Origin: an uncultured Clostridium sp.
GTDB lineage: Bacteria; Bacillota; Clostridia; Lachnospirales; Lachnospiraceae
Direction: 5' to 3'
Assembly (NCBI GenBank): GCA_900542035.1
Contig: UQMJ01000012.1
Span: 1 to 64,000, forward strand
Length of the DNA stretch: 64,000 nt
Below the pieces are notes generated by a model that did not search any database, had not been told where the DNA came from, and saw only the letters and a list, made by a program, of their open reading frames with translations. Each line of letters begins with the position of its first letter. Position 1 is the stretch's first letter. Shown in pieces: positions 1-8,454 of the stretch. The position numbers were made by a program, and so were the translations under genes.

Positions 1-25
1 GATCTTTTTTAAATAGCAGAAATGT

Positions 26-66
26 TTGACTACATAATATTCCTTATGTAGTCAATTTATTTTTTC
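26..66 (+). terminator. Terminator of a gene left of the window
   Basis: A perfect 12-bp inverted repeat (TTGACTACATAA at 26-37, TTATGTAGTCAA at 44-55, 6-nt loop) is followed by a T-rich tract, which fits a rho-independent terminator for a rightward gene ending before the window. The AT-rich stem can act in both directions. No ORF runs in from the left edge, so the gene itself is not seen. Positions 67-261 hold nothing recognisable. Confidence 0.6.
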
Positions 67-261
67 CAAAAAGCCAGAAAAAAATAGGCTTCGTCTATGC
101 CCCTTGCCCCTCAAAGTTTATACTTGTCTTCATTATGGTATGCATTTTTATCAGCCGTTTTCTCTCGTTGCAAAGCATTGCCTCATTCCTACACGCCTTT
201 CTTTTTAATATCATTCCATCTCAAACAAAGCCGGAAACTTCTCCTAATTCATCGGAGCAAG

Positions 262-293
262 CAAAAAAAGAGGAAGGTCCCTGACCTTCCTCT
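262..293 (-). terminator. spoVG terminator
   Basis: Read on the minus strand, a hairpin with a 9-10 bp stem (GAGGAAGGT / ACCTTCCTC, 269-293) is followed by a run of seven T. It lies 18 bp beyond the spoVG stop codon and has the form of a classic intrinsic terminator. Confidence 0.85.
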
Positions 294-310
294 CAAAATT
301 GCCTATTTCA

Positions 311-595
311 TTATACAGCCTGACTTGTCTCTGAGTTTTCCAGCAATGTCGTTGTATACTTGTCTAAAATCACACTCTGGATCATATCTCTGGTTGCGGA
401 GTTAATCGGATGCGCAATATCCCGATATTCTCCGTCTGCTGCCTTACGGCTGGGCATTGCGATAAACAAGCCCTTCTCACCTTCAATTACCTTAATGTCG
501 TGAATGACAAATTCGTTGTCCAGCGTGATGGAAACTATTGCTTTCATCTTCCCTTCTTTTTCGATTCGTCTCACTCTTACATCTGTAATCTGCAT
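311..595 (-). CDS. spoVG: Septation regulator SpoVG
   Basis: A 94-residue protein that matches the SpoVG family over its whole length: it opens with MQITDVRVRRI, has the central IHDIKVIEGEKGLFIAMPSRK segment, and continues into the AHPINSATRDMIQ helix. Known members are small DNA/RNA-binding regulators that affect asymmetric septation, sporulation and virulence genes in Firmicutes. Length is normal for the family (85-100 aa). The ATG is preceded by GGAGGGG at good spacing. It lies downstream of glgC-glgD on the same strand, separated by 125 bp with a GC-rich hairpin (647-676), so it may be partly cotranscribed. The presence of spoVG is compatible with a spore former but does not prove it, because the gene also occurs in non-sporulating Firmicutes. 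Confidence 0.95.
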   Translation of the reverse strand: MQITDVRVRRIEKEGKMKAIVSITLDNEFVIHDIKVIEGEKGLFIAMPSRKAADGEYRDIAHPINSATRDMIQSVILDKYTTTLLENSETSQAV

Positions 596-646
596 AGCTG
601 CAACCCCTCCATCATTCTCTTATTGCCCTTACGGTCTTGTATCTCT

Positions 647-676
647 GCCTGCAGCGCCCCCGCGCCCTTCGCAGGC
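647..676. other. GC-rich hairpin between glgD and spoVG
   Basis: An inverted repeat GCCTGC (647-652) / GCAGGC (671-676) encloses a second small stem GCGC/GCGC with a C/G-only loop. It is far more GC-rich than its surroundings. There is no T-run on either side, so it is not a standard terminator. It could slow transcription or stabilise the glgD mRNA end. Function is unknown. Confidence 0.4.
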
Positions 677-720
677 TTTATTACTTGCATCGGCTTTTTG
701 ACTTCGTTCCCCTGGTATCA

Positions 721-1842
721 TCATATCGTGTATCGTTCATTTTTCTCCACAACAATCTTGATGTTATCCGGCGTTCCGATATGGGTCGTGTTAGCGCGGA
801 TGGTATCCCTGCTTTCCACAATACAGTTTTCAATTACCGTATTGTCCCCGATATAAACGTCATTCAGAATGATGGAATTTTTAATGATACAGTTATTTCC
901 GATATATGCCTGCTTGAACAGAATAGAATTCTCTACCGTACCATTCAAAATACATCCGCTGGAAACCAGGCTGTTTTTTACCTTTGCTCCTGGATTGTAC
1001 TTTGCCGGAGGCATATCGTCAATCTTAGAATATACGTCTGGATATTGCCTGAAGAAATAATCTCTGACTTCTGGTTTTAAGAAGTCCATATTCGTCTTAT
1101 AGTAAGAGTCTACAGAAGCGATATTACTCCAATAAGTATCCATCTTGTATGCATAAATCCGCTTTAAGTTCTTATAACGGACTAAAATGTCCTTTACAAA
1201 GTCATAGCGGTCTTCTGCCGCACAACGCTCAATCAGTTCAATCAACTGACGTCTGCGGATCACATAAATACCGCAGGAAATCGTATTGGCATCGGAAACC
1301 ATAGGCTTTTCTTCAAAGTCTACGATTCTTCCGTCATCATTAATCTTTACGCAGCCGAAACGGGTAACATCCTCGTTTTCAGACATCCGTTTACAAACAA
1401 CTGTAATGTCTGCTTTCTTCTCAATATGATATTCCAGAACCTTATTATAATCCATCTTGTAAATACCGTCTCCGGATGCAATAACGACATACGGTTCGTG
1501 ACTGTTCTTTAAGAAAGACAGGTTCTGATACAATGCGTCTGCTGTTCCCCGATACCAGTCGCTGCTGTCAGCAGTAATCGTAGGGGTAAATACGAACAGG
1601 CCGCCCTGTTTTCTGCCAAAATCCCACCATTTAGAAGAACTTAAATGCAGGTTTAAGGAGCGTGAATTATACTGGGTAAATACGGCCACATTCTGAATGT
1701 GGGAATTGGTCATGTTGCTCAGCACAAAATCGATGCTGCGGTAACTTCCTGCCACTGGCATTGCCGCAATCGCTCTCTTGTTGGAAAGCTCTCTCATCCG
1801 TTTGCTGTTGCCGCCTGCTAAAACGATACCGATTGCTCTCAT
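721..1842 (-). CDS. glgD: GlgD, glucose-1-phosphate adenylyltransferase subunit
   Basis: A 373-aa nucleotidyltransferase-fold protein with a C-terminal left-handed beta-helix of hexapeptide type (about residues 285-360, repeated I/V-x-N-x-I pattern). It resembles GlgC but the N-terminal loop reads LAGGNSKRMRELSNKRA rather than the catalytic LAGGQGSRL-type loop, as is usual for GlgD. In Firmicutes GlgD is known to form a heterotetramer with GlgC and raise its activity, having little catalysis of its own. Its ATG overlaps the glgC stop as ATGA (1839-1842), which indicates translational coupling and roughly equal subunit supply. Pathway: ADP-glucose synthesis for glycogen. No glycogen synthase (glgA) is in this window; glgB is about 36 kb away. 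Confidence 0.93.
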   Translation of the reverse strand: MRAIGIVLAGGNSKRMRELSNKRAIAAMPVAGSYRSIDFVLSNMTNSHIQNVAVFTQYNSRSLNLHLSSSKWWDFGRKQGGLFVFTPTITADSSDWYRGTADALYQNLSFLKNSHEPYVVIASGDGIYKMDYNKVLEYHIEKKADITVVCKRMSENEDVTRFGCVKINDDGRIVDFEEKPMVSDANTISCGIYVIRRRQLIELIERCAAEDRYDFVKDILVRYKNLKRIYAYKMDTYWSNIASVDSYYKTNMDFLKPEVRDYFFRQYPDVYSKIDDMPPAKYNPGAKVKNSLVSSGCILNGTVENSILFKQAYIGNNCIIKNSIILNDVYIGDNTVIENCIVESRDTIRANTTHIGTPDNIKIVVEKNERYTI

Positions 1843-3113
1843 CTTATGCCACCTGCCTTTATTATGTAATCTCCGCTTGCCAGTTCTCCGTCAGGATAAT
1901 CCTCCGGCTCGGTAACGCCGGAAATCGCGGTATTTTTGCCAATCTTTACTCCATCTGGAATAACAGAATGCTCGCCGATTGTTACCAGATCGAACTGATA
2001 AACCTTCGGGTCATATTTGCTGGGCGCGTACTCGCCTACGCCAAGCTCTGTCTGTTTGCCAACCGTTACGTCTTCTGCAATAATTGCTTTGTTGATAACT
2101 GCGCCTTCCTCAATCCTGCTGTTCTGCATAATAATGGAATCGCGAATCACAGCGCCCTTTCCAATCGTAACACCGGCTCCAATTACAGAATTATAGACTT
2201 CTCCATAAACTTCTGTTCCCTCGCCGATAATGCTTCTCTCGATTACTGCATCAGAAGCCACATACTGCGGAGGAATAATTTCACTTCTGGTATATACTTT
2301 CCAGTATTCTTCATATAAGTTGAATTCTGGAATAATATCGATCAGCTCCATGTTGGCTTCCCAATAGGAACCTAACGTTCCCACATCTTTCCAATAGCCA
2401 TTATACTCATAGGCAAAAATCCGGTCTCCCTTGCCATGACAGTATGGAATAATGTGCTTTCCAAAGTCGCAGCCAGGCTCGTCCTTCATCTTAATCAGGG
2501 CGTCCCTGAGTACCGGCCATGAGAAAATGTAGATACCCATCGAAGCCAGATTGCTTCTGGGAACTGCAGGTTTCTCTTCGAACTCTGTAATCCGGTTGCT
2601 CTCATCTGTTACAACGATGCCAAACCGGCTGGCTTCCTCAATGGGAACCGGCATAGCCGCAATGGTAATATCAGCATTATTTGCCTTGTGATAATCCAAC
2701 ATAACTTCATAATCCATCTTGTAAATATGATCGCCGGAAAGAATCAGCACGTAATCTGGATTATAAGTTTCCATATATTCCAGATTCTGATAAATCGCAT
2801 TTGCAGTACCGGTGTACCAATCGCTGCCCTTGCTTCTCTCATAGGGCGGAAGAACTGTAACGCCTCCCACGTTTCTATCTAAATCCCACGGAATACCGAT
2901 TCCAATATGGGAATTTAAACGCAATGGCTGATACTGGGTTAAAACGCCTACAGTGTCAACGCCGGAATTGATACAGTTGCTGAGCGGGAAGTCAATAATG
3001 CGGTATTTTCCCCCGAATGATACCGCAGGTTTTGCTACCTTCTGGGTCAAAACCCCCAGGCGGCTTCCCTGTCCGCCAGCTAAAAGCATAGCTATCATTT
3101 CTTTTTTAATCAC
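1839..3113 (-). CDS. glgC: GlgC, glucose-1-phosphate adenylyltransferase
   Basis: The 424-aa catalytic subunit that makes ADP-glucose and pyrophosphate from ATP and glucose-1-phosphate, the committed step of bacterial glycogen synthesis. Visible motifs: LAGGQGSRL (residues 11-19), the KPAV and FPLSNC segments, SGDHIYKMDY carrying the metal-binding Asp, the FEEKP sugar-phosphate motif, and a C-terminal beta-helix of hexapeptide repeats. The chosen start is GTG at 3113, preceded by AGAGGTG at 5 nt. An ATG further upstream (3272) would add 53 residues without family resemblance and would lie upstream of the promoter, so it was not used. The length is standard for GlgC. A promoter with TATAAT lies at 3151-3156. 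It is followed by glgD with a 4-base overlap. Confidence 0.95.
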   Translation of the reverse strand: MIKKEMIAMLLAGGQGSRLGVLTQKVAKPAVSFGGKYRIIDFPLSNCINSGVDTVGVLTQYQPLRLNSHIGIGIPWDLDRNVGGVTVLPPYERSKGSDWYTGTANAIYQNLEYMETYNPDYVLILSGDHIYKMDYEVMLDYHKANNADITIAAMPVPIEEASRFGIVVTDESNRITEFEEKPAVPRSNLASMGIYIFSWPVLRDALIKMKDEPGCDFGKHIIPYCHGKGDRIFAYEYNGYWKDVGTLGSYWEANMELIDIIPEFNLYEEYWKVYTRSEIIPPQYVASDAVIERSIIGEGTEVYGEVYNSVIGAGVTIGKGAVIRDSIIMQNSRIEEGAVINKAIIAEDVTVGKQTELGVGEYAPSKYDPKVYQFDLVTIGEHSVIPDGVKIGKNTAISGVTEPEDYPDGELASGDYIIKAGGIR

Positions 3114-3150
3114 GTTATCACCTCTTGCTGTTATATTTAATCGTGTGTCC

Positions 3151-3179
3151 ATTATAGCATAGTTTTCATAAATAGTGAA
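3151..3179 (-). promoter_or_regulatory. glgCD promoter (sigma-A type)
   Basis: On the minus strand TTCACT (3174-3179) and TATAAT (3151-3156) are separated by 17 bp, and TGC directly precedes TATAAT (extended -10). It lies 37 bp upstream of the glgC GTG start. Confidence 0.65.
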
Positions 3180-3347
3180 CAAATTGCAGGTTTTTTTATT
3201 GTACTTTTTGTGCATAATCCGACATAATTTTGCGAAAATATTGATTTTTTTACATTTTAATCCTGGTTTCATTTATTTTCGCTTATCTGTTTACAAATTT
3301 CCCCTTTTTTCGCGCGTTCCCTTTGGCAGAAAATATTCAGCAAACCC

Positions 3348-3376
3348 TTGAATCCCCAGGGAAAATATAGTACAAT
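3348..3376 (+). promoter_or_regulatory. asnS promoter (sigma-A type)
   Basis: TTGAAT (3348-3353), a 17-bp spacer and TACAAT (3371-3376). The ATG of asnS is 49 bp further on, so the leader is too short for a T-box. Confidence 0.75.
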
Positions 3377-3425
3377 CGACTTTAATATGCCAGAAATTTT
3401 CAAAACGCAGAAAAGGAGAATACTC

Positions 3426-4817
3426 ATGGATTTAGTTACAGTAAGAGAATTATATAAAAACCGTGATGCGTATCTGGGCAAAGAAATCTCCATCGGCGGC
3501 TGGGTCCGCAGTATCCGCGATTCCAAAGCCTTCGGCTTTATCGTTGTCAGCGATGGTACCTTTTTCGAAACCCTTCAGGTCGTTTATCACGACACCATGC
3601 CTAATTTCACAGAAATTTCCAAGTTAAATGTAGGATCTGCTATTATCGTAAAGGGTACACTGGTTGCAACCCCTCAGGCAAAGCAACCATTTGAGATCCA
3701 GGCAGAGCAGATCGACGTAGAAGGCCCTTCCGCACCGGACTATCCGCTGCAGAAAAAGCGCCATTCCTTTGAATATCTGCGGACCATTTCCCATTTACGT
3801 CCCAGAACCAATACGTTCCAGGCGGTATTCCGCGTTCGTTCCCTGATCGCTTACGCCATTCACCAGTATTTCCAGGAGAGAGACTTTGTTTATGTTCACA
3901 CTCCTCTGATTACCGGAAGTGACTGCGAAGGAGCCGGCGAAATGTTCCAGGTTACCACCATGGATTTAAACAACGTTCCGAAAAATGCTGACGGCACTGT
4001 AGATTTCAGCAAGGACTTCTTCAACAAGCCTACCAACCTGACCGTTTCCGGCCAGTTAAACGGCGAGACCTATGCTATGGCGTTCCGCAACATCTACACC
4101 TTTGGTCCTACTTTCCGCGCAGAAAATTCCAACACCACCCGCCATGCGGCTGAGTTCTGGATGATTGAACCGGAAATCGCGTTTGCCGATCTGGAAGATG
4201 ATATGGATTTAGCAGAAGGTATGTTAAAATACATTATCAAATTCGTATTAGAGCACGCTCCGGAAGAGATGAACTTCTTTAATCAGTTTGTAGACAAGGG
4301 GCTTTTAGACCGTCTCAACGGAATCCTCAATTCCGAATTTGCCCGCGTTACCTATACAGAGGCTGTAGAAATTCTGGAAAAGAACAACGACAACTTTGAT
4401 TACAAGGTATTCTGGGGCTGTGACCTTCAGACTGAGCATGAACGCTACCTGACCGAGCAGGTTTATAAGAAACCGGTATTTGTTACGGATTATCCAAAGG
4501 AAATTAAAGCATTCTATATGAAGCTGAATCCAGACGGCAAGACCGTTGCTGCTGTTGACTGCTTAGTACCAGGTATCGGCGAGATTATCGGCGGCAGCCA
4601 GAGAGAGGACGATTACGAAAAGCTTCTGGCCAGAATGAATGAGTTGGGCTTAAAACCAGAGGATTACGACTTCTATCTGGATCTGCGTAAATACGGTTCT
4701 ACCCGCCATGCTGGTTTTGGTCTGGGATTTGAACGCTGCGTCATGTATCTGACCGGTATGTCCAACATCCGCGACGTCATCCCATTCCCAAGAACTGTTA
4801 ATAACTGCGATTTATAA
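3426..4817 (+). CDS. asnS: Asparaginyl-tRNA synthetase
   Basis: A 463-aa class IIb aminoacyl-tRNA synthetase that charges tRNA-Asn with asparagine in the cytoplasm. The N-terminal OB-fold anticodon-binding domain (residues 1-105; ISIGGWVRSIRDSKAFGFI) is followed by the class II catalytic core: motif 2 is FRAENSNTTRHAAEFWMIEPE-like at about residues 235-255, and motif 3 is GLGFERCVMYLTG near the C terminus. The SNTTRH and AEFW pattern fits AsnRS rather than AspRS. The ATG at 3426 was chosen because AAGGAG stands 7 nt upstream and the length equals the family norm; an in-frame start at 3348 would coincide with the -35 box. No clear terminator follows; only an imperfect inverted repeat lies at 4826-4905. 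Confidence 0.96.
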   Translation: MDLVTVRELYKNRDAYLGKEISIGGWVRSIRDSKAFGFIVVSDGTFFETLQVVYHDTMPNFTEISKLNVGSAIIVKGTLVATPQAKQPFEIQAEQIDVEGPSAPDYPLQKKRHSFEYLRTISHLRPRTNTFQAVFRVRSLIAYAIHQYFQERDFVYVHTPLITGSDCEGAGEMFQVTTMDLNNVPKNADGTVDFSKDFFNKPTNLTVSGQLNGETYAMAFRNIYTFGPTFRAENSNTTRHAAEFWMIEPEIAFADLEDDMDLAEGMLKYIIKFVLEHAPEEMNFFNQFVDKGLLDRLNGILNSEFARVTYTEAVEILEKNNDNFDYKVFWGCDLQTEHERYLTEQVYKKPVFVTDYPKEIKAFYMKLNPDGKTVAAVDCLVPGIGEIIGGSQREDDYEKLLARMNELGLKPEDYDFYLDLRKYGSTRHAGFGLGFERCVMYLTGMSNIRDVIPFPRTVNNCDL

Positions 4818-4938
4818 TTACTTGGCAAAAAAGAGGCCGCTTTCAAGATGTTCCTGACGGGAATCTTTTTCCTGGCAGGGAGGTTTGGGGGCAGCCCTTT
4901 TTTCTAATTACACGCCAATGTAAAACGGGGGAGGTACT

Positions 4939-6015
4939 ATGAAATTTATCCATACTGCTGATATTCACTGGGGCATGGCTCCAGACAGTGACAAACCCTG
5001 GAGCAAAGAGCGTGCCCAGGCGATTAAAGATTCGTTTCAGGAGGTTATCCGGCAGGCAAGGGAACGGGATGTTGATTTTCTGTTTATATCCGGCGACCTC
5101 TTTCACAGGCAGCCGTTAGCCAGGGATTTAAAAGAGCTTAACTACCTGTTTTCTACCATTCCCAGCGTCCGGATTGTCCTAATCGCAGGAAATCACGACC
5201 GGATCCGGCCCAACTCTGCGGTTTTAAGTTTTTCCTGGTGTCCCAACGTCACTTACCTGACCGGCGAAGATCTGGAATCTGTTTACTTTAAAGAACTTAA
5301 CACGGAAGTTTATGGATTCAGTTACCATACTGCCGAAATCAAAGAAGATCGGCTTACCTCCATTCAGATTCCGGAAACGGATCACATCCGCATTCTGCTG
5401 GCTCATGGCGGCGACGCCCTTCATCTTCCATTTAACCGCGTGTCCCTGGCCGCTCTGCCATTTGATTACATTGCTTTAGGCCATATCCATAAACCGGAAC
5501 TGGTATTGGAAGGAAAAGCGGCCTTTCCAGGCTCTTTAGAGCCCTTAGACAAGACAGAGCTTGGGCCACATGGATTTTATTATGGGGAAATCAATTCCCT
5601 GACCCATCGGGTCTCTGTGCTGGAATTTGCGCCGGTTTCCCGCTGTCAGTACATTTCCCTGGCAGTAGGCGTCACACCGGCAACGACAAATTCCGAGCTG
5701 GCTGCCAGCATTTCCCAGGAAATCAGCCGACGGGGCAGTCAGAATATTTACCGCTTCCTTATCCGCGGAATGCGGGATCCGGATATCTCTTTTGATTTAG
5801 ACGTGCTGGCCTCCCGTTTCCGGATCGTAGAAATTATCGACACTTCCGAACCCCAGTACGACTTTTCTGCCTTGTTTGCAGAACACCCCAGCGATATGAT
5901 CGGATTTTATATCCAGGCCCTCCAAAAAGACGATATGAGCCAGGTAGAAAAAAAGGCATTGTATTACGGAATCAACGCGCTTTTGCGTACCACTGACGAA
6001 AGGAGGCCGGTATGA
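4939..6015 (+). CDS. SbcD/YhaO-like DNA repair exonuclease subunit
   Basis: A 358-aa calcineurin-like metallophosphoesterase of the SbcD/Mre11/YhaO group. The dinuclear-metal motifs are all visible: DIHWG near the N terminus (D8, H10), SGDLFHR, GNHDR, AHGGD and GHIHKP. Family members cut DNA ends or hairpins together with an ABC-type ATPase partner; here the partner is the next gene, overlapping by 4 bases (ATGA at 6012-6015). GGGGGAGG lies 5 nt before the ATG. The C-terminal third (about residues 240-358) is less conserved and probably serves in dimerisation or partner binding. Pairing with a YhaN-type partner rather than a classical SbcC suggests a YhaO/YhaN-like system, known in Bacillus but functionally little understood. 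Confidence 0.85.
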   Translation: MKFIHTADIHWGMAPDSDKPWSKERAQAIKDSFQEVIRQARERDVDFLFISGDLFHRQPLARDLKELNYLFSTIPSVRIVLIAGNHDRIRPNSAVLSFSWCPNVTYLTGEDLESVYFKELNTEVYGFSYHTAEIKEDRLTSIQIPETDHIRILLAHGGDALHLPFNRVSLAALPFDYIALGHIHKPELVLEGKAAFPGSLEPLDKTELGPHGFYYGEINSLTHRVSVLEFAPVSRCQYISLAVGVTPATTNSELAASISQEISRRGSQNIYRFLIRGMRDPDISFDLDVLASRFRIVEIIDTSEPQYDFSALFAEHPSDMIGFYIQALQKDDMSQVEKKALYYGINALLRTTDERRPV

Positions 6016-7850
6016 AATTATTAGACGTGTATATCAACGGATTCGGCAAATTCCACGACCGTTCCGTTGTCTTCCACGATGGATTAAATATTGTATACGG
6101 AAAAAATGAAGCTGGCAAATCCACTCTCCATACCTTTATCCGAAGTATGCTGTTTGGTATGGAACGCCAGCGCGGACGTGCAGCCAGGACGGATTCCTAC
6201 AGCCGTTTTCTGCCCTGGGAAAACAAAGGCGGCTATGAAGGGCGGATCCGCCTGGAAAAAGACGGCCATATTTACCGGATTGAGCGAAACTTCCAGAACA
6301 GCAAAGAATTTACCATTGTAGATGAAACAGCCGGAAAAGCTATTGAACCGACTAAGGCCTTTATGGAATCTCTTCTCAACGGATTAAGCGAAACGGCTTA
6401 CAGCAACACCATCAGTATTGGTCAGTTAAAAAGCGCGACGGACGCCGGTATGGTGGCGGAACTCCGCAATTATATCGCCAATCTGAATACTTCCGGCAAT
6501 ATGGCCTTAAATATCACAAAAGCAACCGCTTTTTTAAAATCTCAAAAGAAGACTTTTGAAAATGAAATGGTTCCGGAAGCTGCCCGAAGCTACACATCCC
6601 TGTTAGGGGAAATCCGGAATATTGAAAAAGAAATTTCCGCTCCGGAATATGAAAACCACCTTACCGGTTATCGGAAACAGCGGGAACAGATGACGGCGGC
6701 CATTGCAGAAAAGCAGACAGAAAAGGAAGATTTGCTTCAGAAAATAGCCCGAGGCCGGCAGCTTCTAAACAACTATCAGTTTACCGACGGAGACTCCATC
6801 CGTGCCTATTTATCAGAAGCCCAGGGTATTTATGGAAAGTACCTGTCTGCAAGCGATGCCTGTACCCGTCCTGGCTCCAAAATTCTGATGATTCTTTCGT
6901 TTCTGCTGTGTGCGCTCTGTCTGGCAGGCTGCGGCGCTTTTGCCGTCCTTCAGCCATTAGGGGATTCCAGTCTCCCTCTGGCGTTTGCTTCCGGCGGACT
7001 TGGCGCGCTCCTTCTGGTATTCGGTTTTCTGCTGGCCTTTAAACGCAGCAGCCGGAAAAAAGAATTAAAATATTCTTCCAAACTTCTGCAGGAAATCCTG
7101 TCCCGTCACATTGGCGACAGTTCTATCAGTTCTGAGGCCATGGCAGCTTTTGAAAAGCGGATGGAAGAATATGAACGCCTCTATGAGGCTTTAGTAAAGT
7201 CCGAGGAAACTGCTGCAGCCCTGGCAGCAGAGATTGACACGCTCATGGCACAGCAGACCAGCTGTACAGAAGAAATTGAGCACCAGCAGCGACTCCAGTG
7301 GGAATTAGAGCAAAAGCTGGAACATCTGGCCAACTGCAAAACCCAGGCAGAAGCCCTTCGCCATGTTCTGGCAGAAAACGATCGGATTTCCCAGGAAATC
7401 TCTGCTATTGATTTAGCCATGGAGACGATGACCGCTCTCTCCACTTCCATTCGGGATTCCTTTGGACTGTACTTAAACAAAGAAGCATCCCAGCTTATTG
7501 AACAGATTACCGGCGGCGTATACAACAGCATGAGTGTGGATGAAAATCTCCATGTATTTATGAATACCAAAACCAAACTGGTACCGTTAGAGCAGGTCAG
7601 CAGCGGCACGATGGATCAGGTTTACCTGGCTCTCCGGCTGGCTTCTGCCAAATTAATCCAAACCGGCGATGATCCTCTTCCGCTTATCTTTGACGACAGC
7701 TTTGTCCTCTATGATGACGATCGTCTCCGTACCGCTCTTCGCTGGCTGGTAACAGCCTATCCTGGCCAGATTATTATCTTTACCTGCCATCAGCGGGAAG
7801 CCCAGATGCTGACCGCTAACCAGATTCCCTATCACCTGATTACAATTTAA
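6012..7850 (+). CDS. YhaN-like ATPase with membrane hairpin, SbcC-type partner
   Basis: A 612-aa split-ATPase of the SMC/Rad50-like class. Walker A is YGKNEAGKST at about residues 32-41, the signature-like SSGTMDQVYLALRLA and Walker B LPLIFDDSF are close to the C terminus. Between them are coiled-coil stretches (about 190-260 and 370-470). Unlike SbcC it carries two strongly hydrophobic segments at about residues 295-318 and 322-345, so the tip of the coiled coil is probably anchored in the membrane. That matches the YhaN group. It is translationally coupled to the upstream nuclease gene. It is much shorter than SbcC (about 1000 aa) and lacks an evident zinc hook. Likely role: ATP-driven DNA end processing at the membrane (inference). 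Confidence 0.8.
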   Translation: MKLLDVYINGFGKFHDRSVVFHDGLNIVYGKNEAGKSTLHTFIRSMLFGMERQRGRAARTDSYSRFLPWENKGGYEGRIRLEKDGHIYRIERNFQNSKEFTIVDETAGKAIEPTKAFMESLLNGLSETAYSNTISIGQLKSATDAGMVAELRNYIANLNTSGNMALNITKATAFLKSQKKTFENEMVPEAARSYTSLLGEIRNIEKEISAPEYENHLTGYRKQREQMTAAIAEKQTEKEDLLQKIARGRQLLNNYQFTDGDSIRAYLSEAQGIYGKYLSASDACTRPGSKILMILSFLLCALCLAGCGAFAVLQPLGDSSLPLAFASGGLGALLLVFGFLLAFKRSSRKKELKYSSKLLQEILSRHIGDSSISSEAMAAFEKRMEEYERLYEALVKSEETAAALAAEIDTLMAQQTSCTEEIEHQQRLQWELEQKLEHLANCKTQAEALRHVLAENDRISQEISAIDLAMETMTALSTSIRDSFGLYLNKEASQLIEQITGGVYNSMSVDENLHVFMNTKTKLVPLEQVSSGTMDQVYLALRLASAKLIQTGDDPLPLIFDDSFVLYDDDRLRTALRWLVTAYPGQIIIFTCHQREAQMLTANQIPYHLITI

Positions 7851-7864
7851 TCGCAAACTCAAAA

Positions 7865-7890
7865 CAGGGCGCATATTCGTATGCGCCCTG
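7865..7890. terminator. Bidirectional terminator between the yhaN-like gene and ridA
   Basis: A near-perfect hairpin: CAGGGCGCATA / TATGCGCCCTG around a TTCG tetraloop. It sits between convergent genes. The minus-strand exit reads TTTTGAGTTT, so it best fits termination of the leftward ridA transcript, and may also end the rightward operon. Confidence 0.75.
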
Positions 7891-7920
7891 CAAAATTCCA
7901 TCTCCGTTTTCTATTTTCCC

Positions 7921-8307
7921 CTATTTTACGGCAATTGCTTCAATCTCAACTAATGCACCTTTTGGAATAGCTGCTGCCTGGAATGCTGCACGTGCAGGGC
8001 AGTCTCCTTCAAAAAATTCTGCATAAACCTCATTCATTGGAACAAAGTCTGCAATATTGCTGAGCAGAACCGTGGTCTTTACCACATTGTCCATAGTCAT
8101 TCCGGCTTCTGCAAGGATTGCCTTGATGTTCGTTAACGACTGTCTGGTCTGGCTTTTAATATCTGCTCCTGCAAATTCGCCGGTTGCCGGATCAATCGGA
8201 AGCTGTCCGGACACATAGCAGGTTTCTCCGGAAGCCACGATTCCCTGGCTGTAAGGGCCAATTGCTGCAGGTGCATTTTTTGTACTAATTACTTTTTTTG
8301 ACATCAT
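7921..8307 (-). CDS. ridA: RidA family enamine/imine deaminase
   Basis: A 128-aa protein of the YjgF/YER057c/UK114 (RidA) family, homotrimeric enzymes that hydrolyse reactive 2-aminoacrylate and related imines made by PLP-dependent dehydratases. The family pattern is clear: IGPYSQGIVASG, VSGQLPIDPATG, and near the C terminus PARAAFQAAAIPKGALVEIEAIA, which holds the conserved Arg and Glu. Two consecutive ATG codons follow AGGAG; either could be used (128 or 127 aa), and the second has the better spacing. The gene is divergent from a YheO-type regulator with nearly abutting promoters, which suggests coregulation linked to amino-acid catabolism (inference). Confidence 0.93.
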   Translation of the reverse strand: MMSKKVISTKNAPAAIGPYSQGIVASGETCYVSGQLPIDPATGEFAGADIKSQTRQSLTNIKAILAEAGMTMDNVVKTTVLLSNIADFVPMNEVYAEFFEGDCPARAAFQAAAIPKGALVEIEAIAVK

Positions 8308-8349
8308 CCATTCTCCTTTTCTTTGATAGTTTTTTTATCATTTGTCCAT

Positions 8350-8378
8350 ATTATGCAATATTTTTTATCAAAACGCAA
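8350..8378 (-). promoter_or_regulatory. ridA promoter
   Basis: On the minus strand TTGCGT (8373-8378), 17 bp, CATAAT (8350-8355). Its -35 box is only 7 bp from the -35 box of the divergent regulator promoter, so one bound protein could affect both. Confidence 0.55.
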
Positions 8379-8385
8379 GTCTTAA

Positions 8386-8414
8386 TTGAGTTTTTTTCTT
8401 CTCCTTGTTATAAT
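8386..8414 (+). promoter_or_regulatory. Promoter of the YheO-type regulator gene
   Basis: TTGAGT (8386-8391), 17 bp, TATAAT (8409-8414) with TGT directly before it (extended -10). This places transcription start near 8421 and rules out the apparent upstream start codon at 8386. Confidence 0.75.
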
Positions 8415-8454
8415 AACATCAATGTATACGGATATTTATTTATGGAGGTGCGCT

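Noticed and set aside
721..3113. glgC and glgD as a recent gene duplication
   Set aside because: The two are the usual, anciently diverged GlgC/GlgD pair of Firmicutes, clearly different in the catalytic loop.
3113..3272. Longer GlgC with 53 extra N-terminal residues from ATG 3272
   Set aside because: This region contains the promoter and has no ribosome binding site; the GTG start gives the family's usual length.
3113..3425. Possible T-box or other riboswitch before asnS
   Set aside because: The promoter -10 box ends at 3376 and the ATG is at 3426; a 45-nt leader cannot hold a T-box.
4826..4905. Imperfect inverted repeat (AAAAAAG...CTTTTTT) after asnS
   Set aside because: Only the outer A/T bases pair well; the inner part has several mismatches and the loop is long, so I did not list it as a terminator.
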